From positions 2,410,001 to 2,474,000 of the forward strand of contig ATWD01000001.1 in assembly GCA_000421065.1 (NCBI GenBank): a DNA stretch of 64,000 nucleotides. Reading direction: 5' to 3'. The DNA comes from Acidobacteriaceae bacterium TAA 166 (GTDB lineage: Bacteria; Acidobacteriota; Terriglobia; Terriglobales; Acidobacteriaceae). The notes under the pieces were generated by a model that worked only from the letters and a program-made list of their open reading frames with translations, was not told where the DNA came from and made no database searches. This document shows, piece after piece, positions 38,100 through 46,601 of the stretch (positions within the stretch are counted from its first letter, which is position 1; the number at the start of each line of letters is the position of its first letter). Both the position numbers and the translations under genes were made by a program.

Positions 38100-39311
38100 T
38101 TAGACGCGCGAAAACTGCGTCTGCTGCTTCTCGCCGTGACGCTCCGCCGCCAGCTCGATCAGCCGGTCGATCAACTGCTTATAGGGTAACCCCGACGCCT
38201 CCCACAGCTTCGGATACATGCTGATGCTGGTAAATCCCGGCAGCGTATTGATCTCGTTCAGAAAGATCCGCGGCTTCGTCCCCTGCTTTTTTCCCTTGCC
38301 CGCCACGCCCGCTGGCTCCATCAAAAAATCCACCCGCGCCAGCCCCGCGCAGTCGCAGGCCTTGAAGGCCTCCACCGCCATCTGCCGGATCTGCTTCGCT
38401 TCCGCCGCCGCCAGCCTCGCCGGAATCACCGGCACGCTCGCATCCGAGAGATACTTCGCCTCATAGCTGTAGAACTCCGCGCCCGGCACAATCTCTCCGA
38501 CCACCGAAGCTTCAGGCGCATCATTGCCCAGCACCGCCACTTCGAGCTCCCTCGGCTTCGCTCCCGGCCCGCCCACGCCCTGCTCGATCACCAGCTTGCG
38601 GTCGAAGCCCGCCGCCTCGTCCATCGCCGCCGCCAACTCCGAGCGGTCATGCACCTTGCTAATCCCCACCGAAGACCCCAAGTTCGCCGGCTTCACAAAC
38701 ACCGGATACTCCAACGCCGCCTCGACCCTCTTCGTCACCGCCTTCGGTTTGGCCCTCCACTCACTCCGCAGAACCTCGAGCCACGGCGTCTGCGGCAGCC
38801 CCGCCGCCGCGAACAGCCGCTTCATCGCCGACTTGTCCATCCCCGCCGCCGAGCCCAGAACCCCCGAGCCCACATACGCGATATCGGCCAGCTCGAACAG
38901 CCCCTGGATCGTGCCGTCCTCGCCGAACGTCCCATGCAGCACCGGAAACACCACATCCAGATCGAGCGCCGGCCGAGCCAGCTCCGTCGTGGCGCGAATC
39001 TGTAACGGCTGCAGCGACTCCGCCGGAACCGGAGGCACGATCACCGTCTCCCCCCGCCTCAGCACCGCCGCCGTCGGGGTCGCCTCCGGATCGCCCGCCA
39101 GCCGGGGATTCTCCTTACGCCACCCGCCCGCCAGCAGCGCCTGCGCATCCGAGGCCGTCACCCACCGGCCCTCCTTGGTAATCCCAATCGGGATCACCTC
39201 ATACCTCTTCTTATCGATAGCCTTCAAGATCGATGCGGCCGAAAGCAGCGAGACCTCATGCTCGCCCGAACGCCCGCCAAACAAAATCCCAACCCGCTGT
39301 TTCTTTTTCAT
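38100..39311 (-). CDS. ddl: D-alanine--D-alanine ligase
   Basis: ATP-grasp enzyme joining two D-alanines for peptidoglycan precursor synthesis, 403 residues from the ATG at 39311 (MKKKQRVGILFGG), which follows GGAAGAG closely. Family blocks: GGRSGEHEVSLLSAASI (N-terminal substrate site), the ATP-grasp region VFVKPANLGSSVGISKV, and the C-terminal catalytic block EINTLPGFTSISMYPKLW. Length is somewhat above the usual 310-370 residues because of a Lys/Gly-rich insertion (AGVAGKGKKQGTKPRI) just before the last block and extra residues in the N-terminal domain. It is transcribed toward the TonB-like gene, with 62 bp between them. Confidence 0.95.
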   Translation of the reverse strand: MKKKQRVGILFGGRSGEHEVSLLSAASILKAIDKKRYEVIPIGITKEGRWVTASDAQALLAGGWRKENPRLAGDPEATPTAAVLRRGETVIVPPVPAESLQPLQIRATTELARPALDLDVVFPVLHGTFGEDGTIQGLFELADIAYVGSGVLGSAAGMDKSAMKRLFAAAGLPQTPWLEVLRSEWRAKPKAVTKRVEAALEYPVFVKPANLGSSVGISKVHDRSELAAAMDEAAGFDRKLVIEQGVGGPGAKPRELEVAVLGNDAPEASVVGEIVPGAEFYSYEAKYLSDASVPVIPARLAAAEAKQIRQMAVEAFKACDCAGLARVDFLMEPAGVAGKGKKQGTKPRIFLNEINTLPGFTSISMYPKLWEASGLPYKQLIDRLIELAAERHGEKQQTQFSRV

Positions 39312-39539
39312 CTCTTCCAGTGTGAGGCATCCGGACCTCTCTCCACGCCTCATCTTCCGCTCGGGAACATTCCACAGCACCCGTTTCGGGAGCCTCAGAG
39401 AGACACCAGCGCCGCGTCCTCCTCGCTATTGACCCTTTCGATTCCCGCTCTCTTCCCAACCGTGCTTTTGCACATCTTCTCCTCAGCCGCCCCTCCTACG
39501 ATCAAGACCAACCGGCTCGTAAAATCCGAAGGAGCTCCC

Positions 39540-40475
39540 GTGAAATCCCTGCTACTCACCCTCTGTGCCCTCTTCGCAGCCCACGCCCTTTCCGCGCAGA
39601 GCTGGCAACCCTCGGCCGGACACACCCAGACTCCTCTCTGGCCCAGCGCCATTCCCGATGCCCGTCCCTATAACGGCCCGGAGACCGTGAAGATCGACGA
39701 CAAAGACCTCGTCGGCGGCCGTCCGTGGATCTACATCAACAACGTCTACCGCCCCACCATGACCATCTACGCCCCCAAGACCAACAGCACCGGCGCGGCC
39801 GTGATCGTCTTTCCCGGAGGCGGCTACCAGATCCTCGCCATCGACCTCGAAGGCACCGAGGTCTGCGACTGGCTTACCGCCAGGGGAATCACCTGCGTGC
39901 TCCTCAAATACCGAGTGCCCGGCGAAGCCAAACTTCCCAAGTCCGGTGCCTACCCCGCATCCCCCGAGGCCCTCGAAGACGCCCAGAGAGCCATCGGCCT
40001 CGTCCGTTCCCGCGCCGCCGAGCTGCATCTGGATCTCCACAAGATCGGCGTCCTCGGCTTCTCTGCCGGAGGGCATCTCGTCGCCGCCACCAGCGTGCAC
40101 TTCGACAAGCGTCTCTACCCTGCCGTCGATGCGGCCGATCAGGTGAGTTGCCGCCCCGACTTCGCCATCGCCCTCTATCCCGGCCACCTCGTCGGCCCCG
40201 CAAGGCGCTTCGACCTAACCCCCGATATCCAGAACCACATCACGTCCCACACCCCCCCGACCTTCCTTCTGCAAAACGAAGACGACCACGTCGACGGAGT
40301 CGAGCAGGCGCTCTCCTACTACGCCGGACTCAAACGGGCAGGCGTCCCCGTCGAGATGCACCTCTACGCGCAGGGCGGCCACGCCTTCGGCCTTCGCAGA
40401 ACCAATCTCCCCGCCACCGCGTGGCCCGAGCTGGTCGAGACCTGGCTCCGCACCATCGGAATAATCTCCCGCTAG
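39540..40475 (+). CDS. Secreted alpha/beta-hydrolase (esterase/acetylxylan esterase-like)
   Basis: Exported hydrolase of 311 residues. The GTG at 39540 has GAAGGAG upstream and starts a signal peptide (KSLLLTLCALFAAHALSAQ); longer frames from 39258 run over the 5' end of ddl. The alpha/beta-hydrolase blocks are VIVFPGGGYQIL (oxyanion hole), GFSAGGH (nucleophile elbow), NEDDHVDG (acid) and GGHAFG (His). This set is typical of the family annotated as xylan or cephalosporin acetylesterases. With the SGNH esterase at 16.7 kb it suggests acetylated plant polysaccharide as a substrate. It ends 10 nt before LHE-8. Confidence 0.9.
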   Translation: MKSLLLTLCALFAAHALSAQSWQPSAGHTQTPLWPSAIPDARPYNGPETVKIDDKDLVGGRPWIYINNVYRPTMTIYAPKTNSTGAAVIVFPGGGYQILAIDLEGTEVCDWLTARGITCVLLKYRVPGEAKLPKSGAYPASPEALEDAQRAIGLVRSRAAELHLDLHKIGVLGFSAGGHLVAATSVHFDKRLYPAVDAADQVSCRPDFAIALYPGHLVGPARRFDLTPDIQNHITSHTPPTFLLQNEDDHVDGVEQALSYYAGLKRAGVPVEMHLYAQGGHAFGLRRTNLPATAWPELVETWLRTIGIISR

Positions 40476-40485
40476 GGGAAAGAAA

Positions 40486-40675
40486 GGCGCTGCCGCGCGG
40501 GCCCACTGCGCGTGGGACGGTCACTTCGTGACGCGTATGTCCCCTTCGGGGGGTGGAGGCTCCCGTTGGTCGCTTGCGAAGATCTTCGCGCCGACCGAAG
40601 GAAGGCCCGCGGCGAAGCCGATCCACGCGTCACGAAGTGACCGCCCCACGCGCAGTGAGCCCGGCAGGCAGGCCA
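40486..40675. repeat. Long hairpin element LHE-8
   Basis: A 190 bp element with type B left end (GGCGCTGCCGCGCGGGCCC) and type A right end (GAGCCCGGCAGGCAGGCC). The core is forward; its apex GCGAAGATCTTCGC is a perfect 14 bp palindrome in this copy. It begins 10 nt after the esterase stop and ends 66 nt before the TetR gene. An open frame through it falsely extends the TetR protein. Confidence 0.9.
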
Positions 40676-40741
40676 GCTTCTTTTCCTTCAAAGATCCCGG
40701 ATTGGAAGAAGTCGATACAGCCTGTACTCTCATCCTTAGTT

Positions 40742-41317
40742 ATGGCACGTCTCCGCAGCCCAGAAAAACGCAGAGCGATCCTCGAGGCCGCCGTCGAAGA
40801 GATCGCCCAGGCCGGCCTCAGCGCCCCCACCTCCAGGATCGCCCGCCGCGCCGAAGTCGCCGAAGGAACCCTCTTCACCTACTTCGCCACCAAAGACGAT
40901 CTCCTCAACCAGCTCTATCTCGAGCTGAAGGCCGAGTTCTACGACCACGTCAATCCCTCCTTCCCCGAGTACGCTCCCCTCCGCGACCGAGCCTGGCACA
41001 TCTGGAGCAAATTCGTCGGGTGGTCCCTCGAGCGTCCACTCAAGCGCAAGGTCTCCGTGCAGCTCAACGTCTCCGACGTCATCACCCAGAAGACCCGAGC
41101 CCAGGCCGCCCTCGGCCGCGAGCTCATCGACGCCACCTTCAAAGAGCTCGCGCACAGCGAAGCCGTCCGCGGCCTTCCCCCCAGCTTCGCCGGCTCCGTC
41201 ATGTCCTCGTTCCAGGAGGCCGCCCTGGACCTGGTCGCCAAACAGCCCAAACAACACAAACAGCTCATCGAGCGAACCTTCAACGTCTTCTGGCGAATCT
41301 TCGAAGACGGCCGCTGA
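40742..41317 (+). CDS. TetR/AcrR-family transcriptional regulator
   Basis: DNA-binding repressor of 191 residues from the ATG at 40742; upstream frame is repeat LHE-8 and is rejected. The N-terminal helix-turn-helix is typical: RRAILEAAVEEIAQAGLSAPTSRIARRAEVAEGTLFTYFATKDDLLNQLY. The C-terminal half is the variable ligand-binding and dimer domain, with WSLERPLKRKVSVQLNVSDVI. No obvious target operon or palindromic operator lies next to it; autoregulation is possible. The ligand is unknown. Confidence 0.92.
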   Translation: MARLRSPEKRRAILEAAVEEIAQAGLSAPTSRIARRAEVAEGTLFTYFATKDDLLNQLYLELKAEFYDHVNPSFPEYAPLRDRAWHIWSKFVGWSLERPLKRKVSVQLNVSDVITQKTRAQAALGRELIDATFKELAHSEAVRGLPPSFAGSVMSSFQEAALDLVAKQPKQHKQLIERTFNVFWRIFEDGR

Positions 41318-41552
41318 CAGCAGGATCGAGGCCAGCTTCCGAGTAGCACGCTTCGCAGGACAAAATGTTTTTAAGGCAGAGAGCCGCAGTTCAGTAGGGC
41401 ATCGGCCTATACGCAACATTCAAGATTCGGCTCACCTGCGATAGATGAAAGAAGACTGCGCATTTTGTGTCCATCCTTCAACTTGAAGGAAAGCCCGTTA
41501 TAAGCCGCATGGAGGACGCGACCTGATCCAGCTGCTCGCAGGCAGTCTGCTG

Positions 41553-41960
41553 ATGGCGAAGCGATCGCACAGCCTCGAGATCGTTCTCTGGGCGGTCTGC
41601 GTCTGGATGACCACGCTGATCGCCAGCTATTTGGCCCTGGAGGGCTGGAGGAAGTCGCGACTCGATCCGATCGAGAGCGTTGCAGACTATGCTCGCTTCC
41701 ATCGAAAGAGAGCCATTGCTGATCAATGGATGATTCGTGCTAGCGTTGTTCTACTTTGCGTTCAGGATACGATTGCCTGTGTATGGCTAACGACCGATCT
41801 GTTTCGGGTTCGCATCCCTTTGTCACGCTTTGGAATAGCGATGGCTGTATTGCTTGTGGTCTCTCTCCTGTGGGTTTACCTGTTCCGACGAATGTGGAGA
41901 CGGGCAGCGGTAATTCTGGAGACGAACGTGGCAGAGAATGATGAACCTGAGGCAGACTGA
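41553..41960 (+). CDS. Small membrane protein, unidentified
   Basis: A 135-residue protein with three hydrophobic segments, about 10-29 (VLWAVCVWMTTLIASYLAL), 63-83 and 92-111, and an acidic C-terminal tail (NVAENDEPEAD). The start is uncertain: the ATG at 41553 lacks a good ribosome binding site, whereas GGAGG at about 41512 lies upstream in a frame that continues open with LIQLLAGSLL but has no ATG. It has no recognised family and stands alone between the TetR and TIM-barrel genes. Confidence 0.6.
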   Translation: MAKRSHSLEIVLWAVCVWMTTLIASYLALEGWRKSRLDPIESVADYARFHRKRAIADQWMIRASVVLLCVQDTIACVWLTTDLFRVRIPLSRFGIAMAVLLVVSLLWVYLFRRMWRRAAVILETNVAENDEPEAD

Positions 41961-41994
41961 GCAGGGAACAATGCTAAGCAAGCTTTCGTCATCA

Positions 41995-42240
41995 TCATGT
42001 GTACGGCCCCTTGATGCTTTTCAAAGAACGCATTATCGCCGAGGCACTCGTCGAGAAGCCGACTGGCTCCTCGCAAGTTAGCGTGTAATAAGCGGGGCCT
42101 GGTTTATCCGGGGGCGCATTCCCCGCAAAGAGCAGCTCCGCATGGCTCCCCGGCGTGAAGCAGGTACACCTTCCCGCGGAGGAAACTCGTCAACCAATCC
42201 CGGGTTATCGTAGTCTTCTTGGAAATACATCCCAGGAGAG
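41995..42240 (-). pseudogene. Possible frameshifted gene remnant
   Basis: On the minus strand, a protein-like frame (DWLTSFLRGKVYLLHAGE, then CGAALCGECAP) stops at 42104. A run of five G at 42110-42114 allows a shift into a second frame that continues DKPGPAYYTLTCEEPVGF and then SLKSIKGPYT to a stop at 41995. The two halves read like one small Cys-containing protein broken at a homopolymer. I do not recognise the family, and coincidence cannot be excluded. Confidence 0.3.
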
Positions 42241-42249
42241 CCCAACCGC

Positions 42250-43119
42250 ATGCCGATGACTCGACGAAGCTTCCTTCAGCACGGTGCCGCCACCATCGCA
42301 CTCGCCGCAGCCCCATCCCTGCTGGCCGATCCTCTCGGTCTGCCCATCGGCTGCCAGACCTATCCCGTCCGCCACACCATCAACACGGACTTTGCCGGAA
42401 CGATGAAAGGCCTCTCCGCGGCGGGCTTTCAGACCATCGAGCTCTGCTCACCCTTCGGCTACAAGGACTTCTCGAGCCTCGCGCAATACAAGCCACAGGA
42501 GCTACGCACCATGCTCCACGACTACGGCCTCACCTGCATCAGCGCGCACTTCAGCACCGATGAGCTGTTCAACCACACGGAGGAGCGCATCGCCTGGGCT
42601 AGGGACTTCGGTCTCACCCAGATGGCCACCGCCAGCCTCGGCTTCGGAACGCTGACGAAGGGCGTTCCGCCTACGATTGACGACGTAAACCGCATCACCG
42701 GCCTCTTCAACACCTTCGCCTCCAAGGCCCATGCCGCAGGCATCGTTGCCGTGCTGCACAACGAAGGCTTCGAGACCACCAGCATCGACGGCAAGCGCGT
42801 CTACGACCTGGAGATCGAGCGCCTCGACCCGAAGACCGTGAAGCTGCAGTTCCAGGTCTCGACCATGCAGAACGGCTTCGAGCCGGAGGATTACTTCGCG
42901 CGTTATCCCGGCCGCTACATCTCCATGCACTGCCAGGACTGGATCGTCGGCCCCGACGGCAAGGCGAAGGAAGTGCCGCTGGGCAAGGGCGTGGTGGATT
43001 GGAAGAAGGTCTTCACGGCTGCCAAGAAGGCGCACATCAAAAACTACTTCGTCGAGCTCGAGCAGGACCCCACCCTGATGCCGCCCAGTATCCCTTACCT
43101 GAAGAGCCTGAACGTCTAG
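42250..43119 (+). CDS. Exported sugar phosphate isomerase/epimerase-like TIM-barrel protein
   Basis: A 289-residue protein with a twin-arginine signal (MTRRSFLQHGAATIALAAAPSLLA). The mature part is an AP-endonuclease-2-like TIM barrel: LPIGCQTYPVRHTI, TIELCSPFG, GLTCISAHFS, and a metal-site-like VAVLHNEGFE and YISMHCQDW. Proteins of this family with Tat signals are common in acidobacteria and planctomycetes and are thought to act on sugars in the periplasm; the reaction is unknown. AGGAGAG lies about 13 nt before the first ATG. LHE-9 follows 11 nt after the stop. Confidence 0.87.
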   Translation: MPMTRRSFLQHGAATIALAAAPSLLADPLGLPIGCQTYPVRHTINTDFAGTMKGLSAAGFQTIELCSPFGYKDFSSLAQYKPQELRTMLHDYGLTCISAHFSTDELFNHTEERIAWARDFGLTQMATASLGFGTLTKGVPPTIDDVNRITGLFNTFASKAHAAGIVAVLHNEGFETTSIDGKRVYDLEIERLDPKTVKLQFQVSTMQNGFEPEDYFARYPGRYISMHCQDWIVGPDGKAKEVPLGKGVVDWKKVFTAAKKAHIKNYFVELEQDPTLMPPSIPYLKSLNV

Positions 43120-43130
43120 CTGGGGAAAGG

Positions 43131-43183
43131 CCAGCGCTGCCGCGCGGGCCCACCGCGCGTGGGCCCGGCCGGCCGGCCAGCGC
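43131..43183. repeat. Short LHE derivative, LHE-9
   Basis: CCAGCGCTGCCGCGCGGGCC joined to CACCGCGCGTGGGCCCGGCC and GGCCGGCCAGCGCC. It is a type B left end fused to a type A-like right end without core. It starts 11 nt after the TIM-barrel gene stop and can form a simple GC-rich hairpin. Confidence 0.85.
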
Positions 43184-43233
43184 CTTTGAATCTCTGCGGG
43201 TATTAAACTAGAGGCTCCACTCACGGAAGCTCC

Positions 43234-44013
43234 ATGCCCGCCGAAATCATCCTTCAGCAAACCGCCGACGACATCGCCCTCTTCGACAAACGCAGGCAGC
43301 TCGCCGAAGTCCGCACCCAGCTCGCCGAGCGTGAATCCGAGCTAGCCCAGCTTCGCGCCCAGCTCAAAGCCTTCGAAAGACGTTACTTCCGCCAGGTCGG
43401 CGTCCTCTACGCCGACCTCGACGACCTCGAAGCCCGCATCGCCGAGCGCGAAGTCGACCTCTACGACTCCGACTCCGCCCGCCTCCGGGCCGAGGAGGCC
43501 CGCCAGCGCGCGCGGGAGACCCACGATGCTGCCTTCGACGTTACCTACGAAACCGAAGAGTTCGACCCGCCGCCCAGCCTCAAGACCCTCTTTCGCGAGG
43601 TCGCCAAGCGCATTCACCCCGACTTCGCGCGCGACCAGGCCGAACAAAAGCACTTCACCCTGCTGATGGCCCGCGCCAATCAGGCCTACCGCCGCGGCGA
43701 CACCGAGACCCTCGAGCGTCTCCTCGACGACCATCGCGAGATCGCAAGCGTCGTCATGGGGGAAAGCAAAGGCGCCGAGCTTCGCCGCATCACGCGCCAG
43801 ATCCAGCACGCCGAACGCGACCTTGCCACCCTCGATGCCGAGCAACACACCCTGCTCTCCAGCGAGATCGCCCAGCTCTCCCTCGACGCCGAGGCCGCCG
43901 CCCGCGAGCACCGCGACCTCCTTACCGAGCTGGCCGCCAGCCTCCGCGAGCAGATCGCCGACGCAAAATACCGTCTCGAGTTCGTTAACCGTCAGGTCGA
44001 CTCGAAGCGCTAG
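43234..44013 (+). CDS. J-domain protein with flanking coiled coils
   Basis: A 259-residue protein. A long Glu/Arg/Leu-rich coiled coil (about 15-75 and 80-98) leads to a central J-like domain: SLKTLFREVAKRIHPDFARD carries the HPD tripeptide at residues 128-130, followed by helix III (FTLLMARANQAYRRGD). A second coiled coil (about 165-255) follows. J-domains recruit and stimulate DnaK; the coiled coils would select the client. The Gly/Phe and zinc-finger domains of DnaJ are absent. It precedes the Sel1 and PilT-like genes on the same strand, with LHE-10 beginning immediately after its stop. Confidence 0.87.
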   Translation: MPAEIILQQTADDIALFDKRRQLAEVRTQLAERESELAQLRAQLKAFERRYFRQVGVLYADLDDLEARIAEREVDLYDSDSARLRAEEARQRARETHDAAFDVTYETEEFDPPPSLKTLFREVAKRIHPDFARDQAEQKHFTLLMARANQAYRRGDTETLERLLDDHREIASVVMGESKGAELRRITRQIQHAERDLATLDAEQHTLLSSEIAQLSLDAEAAAREHRDLLTELAASLREQIADAKYRLEFVNRQVDSKR

Positions 44014-44014
44014 A

Positions 44015-44216
44015 GAAGACGAGCGCTGCCGCGTGGAGCCACTACGCGTGGGGCGGTCACTTCGTGACGCTTGGAGCGGCTTCGCCGTGAGCCTCCCTTC
44101 GGCTCGGCGCAAACATCTTCGCAAGCGACCAACGGGAGCCCCACGCCGAAGGCCCAATACGCGTCACGAAGTGACCGCCCCACGCGTAGTGGGCCCGCGC
44201 GGCAGCGCTCGTCTTC
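44015..44216. repeat. Long hairpin element LHE-10
   Basis: About 202 bp, with type B ends on both sides and a longer outer match: GAAGACGAGCGCTGCCGCG at the left is the complement of CGCGGCAGCGCTCGTCTTC at the right. The core is reversed (CTCCCTTCGGCTCGGCGC ... AGCGACCAACGGGAG). It begins one base after the J-domain gene stop codon. Confidence 0.92.
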
Positions 44217-44261
44217 GTTCTTCCAGAGAGAAATGGCATGAAAGAATTGCCTTAAGCCACC

Positions 44262-45050
44262 ATGGACGCCAATCCCAAAACCGGCCTGCAGCACACTCCC
44301 ACCGGCACCGCGCTGTCACTCCATTCCACGCGCTCCAGCATCGTCGCCCGCGGCCGCCGCGACGCCTCCAGCGCAGCCGGCAACCCGCACTACCGTCAGG
44401 CCGTCGCCCACTACAACGCCGGCAACTTCACCGAAGCCGCCGCAAGCTTCCGGCTCGCCGCCGAGCAAAATCACGCCGAATCCCAGTACCTGCTTAGCAC
44501 CCTGTACGACGAAGGCCAGGGCCTCCCGCAAGACCCAACCCAGGCCGCCCACTGGGAGCGCAAGGCCGCCGAGCAGGGCCACGCCTACGCACAGGCCAAC
44601 CTCAGCTTCCGCTACTACGCAGCGAACGACTTCGCCGAAGCCTTCGCCTGGTGCCAGCGCGCCGCCTACAGCCAGCTCGCCTGGGCCCAGTACAACCTCG
44701 GCCTCATGTACCGCAAAGGCGAAGGCGTCCCGCAAAACGACATCGAAGCCGCTCACTGGTATCGCCTGGCCGCCGAACAGAACTTCCCCGAAGCCCAGCA
44801 GAAGCTCGCCGAGCTCTACTCCTTCGGCCAGGGTGTTCCCCTCAGCTACACCAGGGCGGCCGCGTGGTATCGCAAAGCCGCCGAGCAGGGCAACGCCGAA
44901 GCCCAGTTCCAGCTCGGCCACCTCCACGCCATCGGCCAGGGCGTCGAGCACGACTACGTCCAGTCCCGCCACTGGACTCGCCAGGCCGCCCTCCAGGGCC
45001 ACGAGCAGGCCCTCCGCGAGCTCAAGCGCCGCGAGTACCGCGATCCATAA
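44262..45050 (+). CDS. Sel1-like repeat protein
   Basis: A 262-residue alpha-solenoid with about six Sel1/TPR-like repeats between residues 40 and 255. Typical units are LGLMYRKGEGVPQNDIEAAH, LAELYSFGQGVPLSYTRAAA and LGHLHAIGQGVEHDYVQSRH, each with the AxxWYRxAAEQG spacing. No signal peptide is visible, so it is probably cytoplasmic and serves as a protein-interaction scaffold. It lies between the J-domain gene and a PilT-like ATPase gene; the three could work together in an assembly or signalling process, but only proximity supports that. Confidence 0.9.
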   Translation: MDANPKTGLQHTPTGTALSLHSTRSSIVARGRRDASSAAGNPHYRQAVAHYNAGNFTEAAASFRLAAEQNHAESQYLLSTLYDEGQGLPQDPTQAAHWERKAAEQGHAYAQANLSFRYYAANDFAEAFAWCQRAAYSQLAWAQYNLGLMYRKGEGVPQNDIEAAHWYRLAAEQNFPEAQQKLAELYSFGQGVPLSYTRAAAWYRKAAEQGNAEAQFQLGHLHAIGQGVEHDYVQSRHWTRQAALQGHEQALRELKRREYRDP

Positions 45051-45145
45051 CCCGTGGCCCCTTGCTATCGTCCCTGCATCTGCCTCTGTCTAAGCATCAC
45101 GGCGATCCATACGATGACAGCCTCTTATAAAGGAAGAGTGAACGG

Positions 45146-46279
45146 ATGTCTGCTTTTGACAATGAACTGTCGGCGATCGTCTACGAGCTGAACGCCACCA
45201 CCTCAACCCCAACACTGGAGCGAAGCGCCTCCCTGGAGGCTCTCCTTGTCTCAGCCTCGGAACAGAGAGCCACAGACATCCTCATGGTGGCAGGCTCCCC
45301 GGTCGTCCTGAGAATCAACGGGGTCCTGAACTCAGGCGTGGGGAAGACCTTGTCGAGCGAAGACCTCCGCAAGATGTTGTTGCCGCTGTTGAATCCCGAA
45401 CAGGCAAGAAGGCTCGAATCCGAGAAATCCATCGACTTCTGCTTCGCTCACGGCTCTGCCGGCAGGTTTCGCGCGAACCTCCACTATCAGCGCGGCACAC
45501 TCGCCGGCAGCATCCGGCTTCTTCCCGCCCAGGTTCCCACCATGGAATCCCTTCATCTGCCTCCGTCTCTCGCTCGCCTGATGGAACGCCGGCAGGGTCT
45601 GGTCCTGCTGACGGGCCCCACCGGCTGCGGAAAAACCTCGACGATGGCGGCCTTCGTCGACTCCATCAACGCGCGCAGACGCGATCACATCATCACCATC
45701 GAAGATCCGGTCGAGTATCAGCACGCCAACCGCAGATCCATCGTGGAGCAGATCGAGGTCGGCGAGGATACGCCCAGCTTCGCCCACGCCGTGCGTGCCG
45801 TCCTGCGCCAGAATCCAAACGTCATCCTGATCGGCGAGATGCGGGATGCCGAGACGATGGCCGCCGCCCTGACAGCCGCCGAGACCGGCCATCTCGTCTT
45901 CTCGTCTCTGCACACCAACGACGCCTCGCAGACCATGTCGAGGATCATCGACAGCTTTCCGCCGAGCAGTCAGTCACAGATCCGGCAGCAGCTATCGCTG
46001 GCCCTGCTTGCCGTGATCGCGCAACAGCTTGTCCCCGCGATGGACCACGTGGGCGTGTATCCGGCGGTCGAGATCCTGATCGCGAACCTTGCCATCAAAA
46101 ACCTCATCCGGCACGGACAGGATCACCTGATCCGTTCTCAAATCTCAACCGGCAAGGCGGAGGGCATGATGACGATGGACCAGTCGCTGGCCGAGCTGGT
46201 TCAGGCTCGACGCATCTCGCGGGATTCGGCCCTGGCGCACTGCTACCATCCGGACGAGCTTCGAACCTATCTCTCCTGA
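45146..46279 (+). CDS. PilT-like twitching-motility ATPase
   Basis: Hexameric secretion-type ATPase of 377 residues related to PilT, the type IV pilus retraction motor. The Walker A motif GPTGCGKTST lies at residues 157-166; the Asp box (ITIEDPVEYQH), Walker B (VILIGEMRDAETM) and His box (HLVFSSLHTNDASQT) are present. The C-terminal IKNLIRHGQ is close to the PilT signature AIRNLIR. Ribosome binding site GGAAGAG precedes the ATG. It has no pilus genes beside it, and a Sel1 gene lies 95 bp upstream. LHE-11 starts 7 nt after the stop. Confidence 0.9.
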   Translation: MSAFDNELSAIVYELNATTSTPTLERSASLEALLVSASEQRATDILMVAGSPVVLRINGVLNSGVGKTLSSEDLRKMLLPLLNPEQARRLESEKSIDFCFAHGSAGRFRANLHYQRGTLAGSIRLLPAQVPTMESLHLPPSLARLMERRQGLVLLTGPTGCGKTSTMAAFVDSINARRRDHIITIEDPVEYQHANRRSIVEQIEVGEDTPSFAHAVRAVLRQNPNVILIGEMRDAETMAAALTAAETGHLVFSSLHTNDASQTMSRIIDSFPPSSQSQIRQQLSLALLAVIAQQLVPAMDHVGVYPAVEILIANLAIKNLIRHGQDHLIRSQISTGKAEGMMTMDQSLAELVQARRISRDSALAHCYHPDELRTYLS

Positions 46280-46286
46280 CCCCTTC

Positions 46287-46523
46287 GAAGACAAGCGCTG
46301 CCGCGCGGGCCCACTGCGCGTGGGGCAGTCACTTCGTGACGCGTAGTTGCCCTTTGGGGTGGGCTCCCGTTGGTCGCTTGTGAAGATGTTTGCGCCGAAC
46401 CGGAGGGAGGCTCCGGGCGTTGCCGGTACACGCGTCACGAAGGGTGCGCCCGTACCGGGGTCCCCACAAACAGGTCTTCGTTTGTGGAGTGGCCGAGCGC
46501 AGTGGGCCCGGCCGGCAGGTCAT
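46287..46523. repeat. Long hairpin element LHE-11 (with extra sub-hairpin)
   Basis: A 237 bp element with type B left end, type A right end and forward core. The extra module is at about 46457-46494 with the loop CAGGTCTTCG. Here the left half of its stem resembles LHE-7 (GGGGTCCCCACAAA) and the right half resembles LHE-6 (TTTGTGGAGTGGCC), so the stem base no longer pairs. It lies 7 nt after the PilT-like gene stop. Confidence 0.88.
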
Positions 46524-46601
46524 TCTTCCTTTCCCAAAACAAAATAAATGAGCGACCAATCAATCATTACCCTCATCTCATCCTCAGGAGGAAACAGAAC
46601 C

